From Chamaelirium japonicum (Eukaryota > Streptophyta > Magnoliopsida > Liliales > Melanthiaceae): a stretch of DNA of 64,000 nucleotides. Where the stretch lies: contig OX393550.1 in assembly GCA_947650365.1 (NCBI GenBank), forward strand, positions 98,266,424 to 98,330,423, written 5' to 3'. Below, in pieces: positions 35,401 through 47,560 of this stretch (positions are counted from its first letter, which is position 1; the number at the start of each line of letters is the position of its first letter). The notes beneath the pieces are model-generated. The model had not been told where the DNA came from and ran no database searches. It saw only the letters and a list, made by a program, of their open reading frames with translations. A program made the translations under genes and the position numbers.

Positions 35401-38400
35401 CACAAAACACACACACACACACAGGGAGGGAGGGAGGGACATCTGAAGTGCTGAAAAACCAAAATCTAAATGTTATCGGAAGTTTCTTTGACCTATGCAT
35501 GAAGTGGTTGCAAAGTGTATATTTTTCAATGACACAATAAATCATTTGATTTGATTTGATTAATTGTTTTAAAGGCATCCAAGGTCCATGTTTTGAGAGT
35601 TTACTATATGATAAATGGTTTGGATGCTTGATATGTCGGTCATTTTGTATCTTAACACCATGGTTCTCCGCCCACAAATCATTTTGTTACCACTCGATGC
35701 ACTGGTAAGATATCTCTAAAACATATGCATTATGGTTCGTAGAAAATGGATGCTGTAGATGTTGATCACTGGCATCGATTCTCACCATGCCTTTGCACAT
35801 AGTATTTGCACACAAATCCTACTAGTATGATTGTAGCTCAACTATGTAAGCTGTGTTTTTCTTAACGAGCCTTTTATAGTAAGTTTTTTAATGTTTATTT
35901 TCACATTGTCTAAACTAAGGTTGATCTTTAATTTTTGTTTGATAGGGGAATCGAGCTATTGCAGAAATTCAGTTTGCAGATTATATCTATCCTGCTTTTG
36001 ACCAGGCATGTCCCTTGCGGTATAGAAATTATTCACCTTCTGAGCTGTTCTTTTGTTCCCCATTCTTAGATAAGATATACAGATTGGTTATAAAGTACAT
36101 GATTTTCTAGTCTGCCCTATGTATGTTTTACCAATTTTATAATCTGCTCAATATTGATACAATGCTTCATGCTTTTGGTAATAAGGAAAAAGTTTTGTAA
36201 CTTTAGGAGAATCTATTGGAAATGAGCATCCAATCTCACTAGCAATGAACTCACGCAAACGCAATGCGTGGGATAAAATGCAAAAAAAATATAATTATCA
36301 TTCAATGTACTTATTCATTTCCCTTTGAAATCTGCACCTATTCACTGTCTTTATAAGCGAAAAGTTACAATGGTCATTCAATGCCCATACATCATAATAT
36401 ATAATGTTAGGAGACGACGGCTAGGGTTTGGAGAGGAACAATGTACCAAGTGGTTACGGGATTCTTCACAATGTGCCATTTGGCTAGATGGAACTTTACT
36501 TTTATTATATACAAGTAGTGAACCTGTGCAATGCATGGAAACAATTGTAAATCATTCGTCATAGGAGCTGTTGAATCTTATTAGATAAAAACAAATCGTC
36601 AGTCTAAAAGTAATATCTTGGCAGTGCATATTGGCAATAAATTGAGTAAATGAAAATAGAGGTGTAGAAATTCCGAAGTACACTTCACATTGACGTTATC
36701 TTCAACCTTCAACCATTCTGAGAATTTCAATCTTATATGAATAACTTTTTATCTATAGTCAAATTAATTAGTTGCAAACTGTATAGACTCTTCATCTCTT
36801 ACTTTGTAGGAGTCCCATAATATATAGTCTTATGTATCTCAAAAGGTGGCTCCAAGAAATTGCTCAAGAATTTTTCAAATAGTAAAAGGACAAAAAGAAA
36901 GAATGGTCGAGACTTTATAAGGGTGTAAATTGGTGACATACCTGTGATGATAGACATCAGTGAGGTCAGATATCATGATGAAATTAGTGTCTTTAGCCAA
37001 GTGAGCCCCTTCCTCTCCGGTAGGAGGGTAGGGGCTCAATGATTGGATATTCGCTCAAAACATGCAACAATATGCAATTCTGTCTTGTAAATGTTTGCTT
37101 GGGATGTAGATTGGGCAACAAATTTCAGCAAGTGAGGAGTTTAAAAAGATAGAAGCAATGAAGCATATTAGGAAAAAAAGGCATTCGGAAAAGATCACTT
37201 TAGGAAAATTTATCCCATACTCAAATAAAAGAAAGGGATTGTTAGACTAATAATCAAGATATCAATCGCTCCATTTAACTGATAAAAGGTAAGGAATTGA
37301 AAAGAAGAAAGATACAAATGGCGAGGGAAAGGGATCAATAGACAATATGCGCTCAAATTTTGTAAGGGAAAAACAACCTGGATATTAAGTAGGGATCCCA
37401 TCTTAATGCAAGAGGGTAGGATCGAAAAAAGCTAACCAAAAGAAAAAAGTTAATAAACAATATCTTGTTCATACAAATTCCAGGACATCTAAACACATAA
37501 ATAGCAAAGTTCTTAATTGAAAAGTTTAAATTGTGTTTTGCAGTGATAAGTCAAATAGTTGAAATTTATGCATATGTGAAATCATGCAATTGCAAGTTCA
37601 TAAATCACAGACATTATTTCTCAAAAAAATCACAAGGACATTTTTGTACTTTTACATTTGCATAACTCAAGAATGTTTTTCCCAACCAAAAAAATATATC
37701 ATCGTCAAGACCCATCGCTTGCCGAAGCACATCACCAACTCGTCGTCTGACCCCATCATCAGAACAACATATCGCCGAAAACCATCTCTAACCCGCCGCC
37801 GGAATCATTCACTGGAACCAATACTCACCCGAACATGTGTGTGTGTGTGTGTGTGCGCACATTCGATCTCGGTGTCGATGATGGGCGGCGCGGAAAGGTA
37901 GAGCTTCGTTCAAGGCAAACAATGTTGGACAGAGAGGATGCCTAATATCTTGTAGGGTCTAGTTCTAGCTCTTCGTTTTTTGGGGTTTAGGGTTTTTTGA
38001 AGAAAGGTTTTGCATCCTTTGGGGAATGTTAATGTTTTGTGATTTCTATAAGAAGCAATAATCGCACAAAGTGAAGACCCTGAATTCGACATGAAACACA
38101 ACAATGGAGAAAAAAGTGCATGCTTGTAGAACATCATACTAACTCTGAGATTTTGAGAGAAATTGCTAGTGGAGCGCATAAGCAGCAATATCAAGTGAAG
38201 AGTTAAAGTATATGCATCAATGAAATATTTAGAAATGTAACAGAATTCTTGAGTATTAATGAGTTTAAAGTAGCAATAAAAAAAATACACGCGCCAACAA
38301 ATGGACAAGTGGAGGAATGGGATGGGTTGATGTGCATGAGCTTGCAAGGAAAGCTGATCATTGAAAAATTAAGCTTTCAGTAATATCTTGTGACAACCGA

Positions 38401-41400
38401 CAAGTGGATAAGAGTGGACAAAACCGAAGACAAATATTCGATAAACAAATAAACCAATCGTGAAGATATTAGAGTCCTTAGAATTTAAGGAATGCAAAAT
38501 AAATGTCAATGCATGAATACATATAATGCATACGACTCAAATATTAACAATGATCGATGGGCCAATAAATTCAGGCTATCCAGCAAATTGTGCCACACAA
38601 ACAACAAAATATATTGAAAAATAGCATGAACAAACTTCAATGCACAAATTAACCACAAACTAGGGATGTAACGAGATTAAATGAAAAGATAGTGGTGGAA
38701 ATAAGATTTTTATATGATTGTTAACAAATTGCCATCAACTGTAAGAACCAGATATCAAAGAGAACCAAGCTCTTGAATGATCAAGAATATTGGGGGGAGG
38801 GTTCCTGAAACAGATGCAACATCAGCCACATCCTTGATCCAGTAGGTCGGATCATTCAAGGCCTAGTTCATGAAGACAAATTTAGCTTATTGTGCAAGTC
38901 TACCTCATTATGCAATAAGTCATTCAAGTATGAGTTGCACTGATAGGTCTGGGAATAGATTTAGTGAGAGAATGACCGTATGTTCAGTCCAACATTCCTT
39001 GAAAAGAAGGATGGCGCTTGGAGAATATGCGTATTTTGTAGAATCATAATATAACTGTTAAGTATAGGCTTCTTGTATCGAGGTTTGATGACATGCTTGA
39101 CACATAGTGTGACCCGAAGAGTTTCTCCAATATTGGTCTCAACTCTCAAGAGTGGTTATGTTAGCATTTTGTCGAGTCTAATGGGTAGTTATAGTTTGCG
39201 GCTGAGTTTGTCGTTGAACTTCAAAAGGATTGGAATCATAGCCTTCCCGGAGGGAGAGACTAAAAGCGCAAAACCCTAATTGCAAGGTTTGAAATCTCCA
39301 TTTTGGTGGAAATTTCGACCTTCTGGATATGGAAATATTTTGTGGAAATATTTTGATAGTGTGGAATATTTTAGTGAAACTCTGGATAGTCATAAACCAA
39401 GTATAGATACACACTTTGAAACACTCAAATAATATTTGTACCCTATCTAGGGGTGTAGAGCTCCACATAGCATGTATTCAATGTATTGAGTCTGTGAGTC
39501 TTGTGCAATATTGTTTGGTTCAGTTTTAATATATATTTTTCAAATGTTTTTTAATCTTTTTTTTTTGGATAAAAATATTTTCAAAATAAAGATTAGTTGA
39601 TTGTTAAAAGAATGTTTTATTCAAACGATTTTGAAAGCGGACTTAAACAAGAAAGTTATGCAAGTTTGAAATTGTGTAAAAATTATGCTGAAATGTGAAA
39701 CATTGTTTTTTTGCTAAGTCTAGAAAAAAGAGTTTTTATATAGAAAAGTTTTTATACATTCAAAATTTTCTAAGATGGACCATGGTTTTCTAGATGCACT
39801 CATACTTCTACATCTTGTGGAATTTTTTGAGCTAAAAATGAGTTGATTTAATCACTTTTCTCACCATGTGGATTTTATAAAAAACCATGAAAACTGTTTT
39901 TTCCTACTAAAACTGAAAGTTTACTTTTTGATTCCTTTGGTTTTTTATTTTTTTGATATCTTTATTGAAATCAAATGGGGGGGGGGGGGTATTTGCTTAT
40001 TTACATATAATAACTTAAAGTAAATGGCGACATTTACTTAAATGTTATTATATGTAAATAAGTTGCTGAGAACCAGGCTACAAGCTGCCTTTTATAACCA
40101 GTTAGTCCCACAATTTTCGGATATATTTTTCGAAATTTTGACAAAATCTCGTGATATTTCATGGGGATGGAAATATTTCGTGTAAATATCGCGATATTTC
40201 GTGAAACTGCTCGATATTTTGACATTTCCAGTTTTGCTTAGAGACTGCAGGCAGGATTTCGTATCGAGTATTCATTTTTTCGATATATTTCGCGAAATAT
40301 ATCGATTTTTTGTACCTTGCCTACTTGTTTGGAGGGCATTCTCATAAGTCGTAATTATACACTTGAGGAGTGTATAGTCCTAGCCATATCAGACTGATTG
40401 GAGGCGTCGTCTCTATTGTATTGGTGTTCGTAGGGTTTTTTTTTTCTGACAACATAGTGGATTTTGGTGCGGCTTGTTTCCCTCTGTGATTGTTTTCCGG
40501 TTGTTTTTCATGTATGTATGTCTTTCTTCTTCATTTTTATTCTCTCATGATCAGGGTTATGGTTTCCTAAAAAACTGGTATCTGATCATATGCTCGAGTG
40601 GAAGCGATGACAGAGGGGGGAACCATTAAGATTGGGAAATTCAATGGCATGATTTTCGCATTTTGGAAATGTATCATGCACGTAGAGAATTTACTTATAT
40701 AGAAGGATCTCTATCTTACTCTTGGAGGAAGATCAAAGAAACAAGTGAAGATGTCCGATGACGATTGGGAGATTCTCGACAGGAAAGCCCTAGGCACAAT
40801 ACGACTAACCCTTGTCGTACATGTGTCCCTTAATATGTCCAAAGATTGCCTTATCGAGGATATACAAAAACCCTTTTGCTTCCAACAAGGATTTTTACTT
40901 AAAAGAGCCATTCAAACATCCAAAACGGTTTTTGTGTCGAAATTGTTAGGTATGTACTTACACATTTATTATGTGTTTAAAAAGCAACTTAAGCTTTAGA
41001 TTTTCATGATATCTTATTCATTTGCAAGTGGTTTGTCATACTGTAAAAAATACATAACAAATTTCTCTCTCTGTAGATTGTCAATGAAGCAGCTAAATTC
41101 AGATATCGTAGTGGGAACGAATTCAATTGCGGAGGTAGTTTTTTATGCAACACTTACTTATTCTCTATTGACTAACTGATGCCTTCATTTCAAAATATTA
41201 TGTTTGTTACAGGGTTAACAATTAGAACCCCTTATGGAGCTGTTGGGCATGGGGGCCATTATCATTCACAATCACCAGAGGCTTTCTTCTGTCATGTTCC
41301 TGGTCTCAAGGTTCAGCCTTTTGTTCCTTACTACTTACTCAATATCTAATTGCTTAGCGTTTCTTAGAAGGCATAAGATTTTAGCTGCAGACAAGATAAC

Positions 41401-44400
41401 TTGGTTATTAGGAGCATTACATCTCGAGCTGTCCTGAAAAGTGAAAATTACTTAAATGAGCTGCGTTAGTTTTTAGTTTTTGCACAATCATAGGATGCAT
41501 TTACAATTTTCATTTTTAAAACTTCAGAATGAATTTCTTTTCTCTAGGTGGTGATCCCTCGAAGCCCACAACAAGCAAAGGGATTACTACTGGCATGCAT
41601 ACGAGATCCAAACCCAGTTGTTTTCTTTGAACCCAAGGTATTATTGTTTTATTATATCATAGGTGCCCAAATTTGTGATTTGAGTTTTTGTTCCACTAAA
41701 AGACTGTTGATGTGCATTCTAATTGTATTTAAGCATATTTGCATACATTGTTAAGTTGACCGAGTTGGTTTGGCACTAAGAAAGTAGATCTGATATGTCG
41801 TTACTAAGCAATGCTGATTAATTTATTAATTGTTGAGATCTAAAACTAAATGATTACAAGTAAAAGCTCTCAATAATATGCATTGTTGGCTAAAAGGATA
41901 GCTTTAGAGACATATAGCACATCCAATTTCTATCAATAAGTCTTATACTTCTAACCTCATATTTTCCATGAATCTTGTTACAGTGGTTGTATCGCTTGGC
42001 TGTAGAAGAAGTTCCTGATAATGACTATATGTTGCCTCTATCAGAAGCCGAGGTATGTCTCTCCCTTTCCTTATCATATTTAATTTCAAAGAAATGTAAA
42101 TTATATGTAATCTATCACCAGGTGATTCGTCAAGGCAGTGACATAACACTTGTTGGTTGGGGAGCCCAGCTTTCAATATTGGAACAAGCGTGTGATGCTG
42201 CTGCTAAGGTTAGTGATATATACATAGGGATCAGGTCTTGTGTTTCTCTAAATGACTTTTTCATTCCAGTGAAAGAATGCTAACCCTAAAGATTTTATAG
42301 AACACAATAATGGTATGATTTGATCCATTTCATATTTGTTTCTAACTTTCTATCTTGGATGTCAAAAGGCTTTGTATGCATTAAAAATGAGTTTCATGGG
42401 TTTTTTTTAGGGCAATGACAAAATCCTCCCCTGAACTATGCACCTCATTTCATATTGGTCCCTCTACTTTTTTTTTGAACAATTTGAACCATGAACTATG
42501 CTTCGTCTGCATTTAGTCCCCCTCTGTCATCTTTTTGTTCCAAAAATACTCTTATCACTTTTGAATAAGACTCAAATGAATTTTTGAAATATTTAATGAA
42601 GTGGTTTATGTTAGTGCTTCACTAGAGGTAAATTCTACTTGATTTTTTACAATTCATATCTCACTTTATGTTTTTTGGTAAAGGGTTACATGTGCATTGA
42701 GGAAAAAAGGTTGACTGGTATTTTTTCAAGTCATAAAACAGTGTACCGTAAGTTCTACAACAATTGACAATGCAAAACCGCTTCCCCCAGTTTGTTGGTT
42801 ATGATCATCAGCTAAACCTTATAGACAGTGTCAGCTAACATTATATCTATTTTGAAGCTTGCTCGCCTCAAAAGGAGGCTTCACATGGCTTGGTTCGCGC
42901 CTCTCATATCTGCAAGGAGGAATAAAATTCTGTGAAAAGACGAGGGAGTTGTGCGCTCTGAGATCATGAATGGTGTAGGGATGGCCCATCAGAAACCTCC
43001 ACGCTTTATCATTCTGAATTTCTGACCTTTTTTTCACACTTCTATTGGGCAGCCAAGGGGGGAACATTACGGTTGGCCTTGGTTGTGTGTGTGGGTGGGT
43101 GTGTTGGGGGTTTGGGGTTTATTTTTTATTTTTTGTGGGTGGTGGTGGTGTGTGTAAGATAGGAAACCCTGGCTAAGCAAGCATAAACTCTGTTATGCAG
43201 CAACTAAGTAACTTGGATAGGACCACGAAATAACGACAATATAACTTATATATGCTATTGCTCTTAGCCCCTCTAGTTCTCCGATATTATACATGAATCT
43301 CTCCTTTCACATAATACTTTAGACTAAATCCCTTCCTTTAAAACCTCATCCTTGATTAGTCTTCGAGGCAATCACAAGACATTGTTCTACTCATAATTGA
43401 TGTGTATCATGGCCACAGGGATCCTGAACCCAGTGAAACACAGAACAATTCACAAGCTGGTTCATAATTATAATAATAATTATGTTTACAGTATTAAGAA
43501 ACAGTTAAGAACCTTTTATGCACACCACCTAGTACCAAGATTGTGTGTTTGGTAAATTCTCTATCCGGCATGGATGAATGCTGGTGATCAACTCCTTGGT
43601 AGGCATTCAACTCCTTAAGGTACACCAACCGTCCAATATGATTCATCCAATGTGCCTCTGATGTTGTGGATTTTCCCAAAGCAACCAGCATAATACATTG
43701 GCAAGATGTTGTGCCCTAGAATTATAACTGCCATAGACCATGTGCATCCTGAGTTCTGCTTCCCATATCCGACAATGTTGTTACCTCTGAAGTAGACTTG
43801 ATCCTGTACATCACTCTGTCAGATTCACACCCATGTTGTTGTGCGATCTCCACTGTTGTTGACCAGAGGAATAGTCATTCTAGCTAATCAAGCAGCATCC
43901 ATATGTGCAACCATATGAGTCGATGCCTAACCCCATTTGTATCTGTGAAAAACATTTCAGGTGCAGGCAATGGCCCTTCCTCATGATCATTATTAGAAAC
44001 TGATTTCAAACATAGGGACTACTTCTAGCTTATAAGCCACAATACGAATCATTGTTTTAAAACTCAGTAAAACTCGGCTGAGCCGGGCCAAGTTTACTCG
44101 TCTCGACTGGCTTTTGAGTAGAGTCCGAGTTTCAAGTTATTGAACAATGATATGAATAAAGGCTTATCAATAATTGATTGCATAAACTGAACATCCATGA
44201 AACTGTTCAATACATCGTTGTGTTCAATGGCTATTCAGGAAGATATCTAACGTAGGTGTGGGTTTTAGAAAATACCCTAGGGCCAATAGGTGAGACTTAG
44301 TGAGCCATATATGTGTTGCATGAACTCATGTGAGATTTATGCATACCTTCTACAGAGACCTAAAGATTAGTCTTTTATTATTTCACTGCCTATTCTAGGG

Positions 44401-47400
44401 CCGTTTACATGTTCTTTCAAGATGCTGTGGATGGCCTCAAATGCCAGGCTTATGCGCTAAAACAGTGAAAGTGCTTATCTGAACCAAAATGTTTTAATAT
44501 ATTTGCTCAAGATTTATGCAAATTTGGATATTCAATGTTATAGCCGAAGTTTGGTGGAGAAATCATATCCATGCACTAACATATCCATTTTTCTACTTGA
44601 TTTTTAATTTTTCAAACTATATCTTTTAGGCTTTTGCCACTACCTTTTTACACATTGGTCATACCAAACCTAATACAACTAACATATCCAGAACTTTTTC
44701 CTTACCTGAAGTGTTGGTATAGTGTTAGCAAATTTCAGGTTTCAACTCATGCTCCTTTTTTTTATTTTAACAATTAATTACTTGATTTTAAAAAGTTAGA
44801 TGGGTTTTCTGTTATGTATAATATATTCAGGCATGGCAGAAACTAGTGCTATGTTGATTCCATTGAGTAATGTAGCAAGGTAATTTGATGTGGAGAATTT
44901 ACAGGTTGGTATCTCTTGCGAGCTCATAGATCTAAGAACACTGATACCCTGGGACAAGGAAACAGTAGAAGCCTCCGTTAGAAAGACAGGAAAGCTTCTT
45001 GTAAGGATTTTCCCTGCCCTTATCCACTTGTTTACTGCTGTGTCTTGTACATATAAAGGCACGTTTCCTTTCGTCTCTATTAATTGGCAGGTTAGTCATG
45101 AAGCTCCAGTGACCGGAGGATTTGGTGCTGAGATATCTGCTTCGATCGCAGAACGCTGCTTCCTGAGGGTATGTGCTTATCATTTACATTTACGGGCCAT
45201 CTAGTAATTGCATATTTTCAGTTTTCCATAGGTTGACTAGTCTTGCTGGCACCACCATCAATGCATACCGACTCTGATTGGACAAGCTCTACTTATCCAT
45301 CTAATAACTTGAGCTTTTCTCCTGACCATTGGATTTCACATCCTTGATTAACCGAGTGTAAGCAACTAATGAGGCTGGTAAATGATTTCGTAATTGTAAA
45401 ATCAAAACTTTTGCCACTCCATTGAGTTGACTCATGCATGATAAGTTCCTTCTTTTGTATGATCACTAGTAAATACCCGTGCCCATCGGCACTCGGACAG
45501 CTGCCTTTGGCGGCCGCGGCTGCCTTCGGGGTGTGATTCACTTGTTAGAGAGAGAGACTGAGAGTACTAATTAACCTTCCAAAAAAAAGTATTAATTAAC
45601 ATCAAATGGCCATTAAATGATATTGAATAGGTATTTATTATCTATATAGCTTGTTTTTAATATCTTTATAGTAGGTTTCTAATAGTATTTATGAGAGAGC
45701 CCTATTCACACACGAGAGAGAGGGCTTCGTTTGAATTCTCTCTCTTCAGAACTTGATTGACGGCTAGATCTATCCCGCGCCTTTTTGTCCTTGTCTCCTT
45801 GTGAACAACCATAACATGTTATATAGATGTCTCATGATTAAGTTACTTAAGTATCATCTCTCTAGGGCTTGTGGAACTTTAAAGAAACTGACTAGAAGAT
45901 TCCACTTTTGGCACAGAACAAATAGTTTGTGATGCTCGAAGGCATGCTAATATTTATTTACCAAGTCTGCATTAAAATATTTACCAGGTTATGAATGCCC
46001 TTTGTCACATATCATTGCATATTGTATCACTTCACTGTACTTGGAAAATAGGTAATTTTATAGAATAGTACCGAGTGAGATACTGAATTAGACAATAGAT
46101 TATATTAGATGGGTTACTAGAGAATTCTGGGAATTGCATATAACAAACAACAAAAAATCTATGAAAGGCATATGTAAGTTTGAGTCAAAAGAGCTACTGT
46201 TGTTATGATTGTGGCTAATGATGGACTAAATGCTATGTAGGGCTTAAAAGAAGGATCATGGGAAATTTAATTAATGAGTGGAACTTCGAACATAACATAA
46301 TTGACAGATCCAAGATGTACCCACACTTTACCCTTTCATCCATCAAACTTAATCCATTAGGTTTCAATCCTATGGTTCCTATATGCCCACCACTCTATTG
46401 TTCAAAGTAGCTGAATCAGCCACCTAAGTTTTAAAACCTGACTATAATTCGGATACAAGCTCGACTCCACAAACAACTTGTCAAAATCCTTCGTCTTCTT
46501 TCGGTCGTATCTTTTAATGCATTCATCGGATTTGGGCAAGCGAAATACCAATGATTTTTTGGGCCGGGTCCATTGGTCATATTCTTGTCTCGAATTACTT
46601 GGCCCAGCTGTGCATAAGTACAACTTCACCCATACCCGCCTTCATCTTCTTGCATAGACAACTGTCGTGAATACTAATAGATGTAGGGGCCAGTGTGGTT
46701 TTAATTTTCTTGAAGAGAGCATATTATAGAGGAAAGTTCCATGTTATTTTATGGGTGTTGAGTAACAGATATTTAAGGACAATTTACAAAGGAGTATTGA
46801 CAAGTGTTGCAAGTAATTTTGTTGAAATGTGCAAGTTTTGACTTGTAATGGGACTGCAGCAACTGGCCACCGTAAGTGCTTCTCTCTTCAAAGGAAATCT
46901 CTCTTCAAAGTAAATCCTATCAGCCTCCCACTTTGTCCTCCCGAACCCAGCCCCCTGGCGTGGCACTGATCACAACCGCTATTGTATGTTGCCCTGACTA
47001 GTGAATCATACTCAGCCACAACTGGCAGGCAATGGGACGGCTGTGTGGTTCGGTCTAGGAAGACCAAGTCGGAGACTGAATAGCATTGCTCCTCTTTAAA
47101 TTCCTCTAGGTAAATTCATTGCTGATAGAGACAAGAATATGGTTGAATGCATACATTGGAGTTATGGAGGTAACCATCAGAGGATAATGGTTCTGAAATC
47201 ATTTGAACTAGATAGTATATAGAATACAATTATAGTAGATATAGAAATGAAATATGATCCTAATCAAAACTTAGGGCCAAGACATTTGCCGGTGGGATCA
47301 TCTTTACTCTGTTGGATCTATCTATACTAAACAATATATGTCAGGGGGCATTTAACTGTAGCAGCTGCAGTCGAGGATCACCCCTCTCTCATTCACTGTT

Positions 47401-47480
47401 ATCCCCAAGTGGGCCAAACCAATTGATATGCAGTTTTTTTTACCAATTGATATGCAGTTTTTTTTTTTGTGTAGTGTGTG

Positions 47481-47560
<80 letters not shown>

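Larger units (their letters stand above)
36006..41076 (+). other. E1-beta intron 4 (5.1 kb, GC donor)
   Basis: Donor CAG|GCATGT, acceptor CTCTGTAG. Apart from the items listed separately it is AT-rich. It has (GT)n at about 37836-37857, a 13-base G-run near 39977, and several stretches of the ATATTTCG / CGATATTT word family (39300-39360, 40120-40310), probably a decayed repeat. No exon recognised. Confidence 0.6.
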
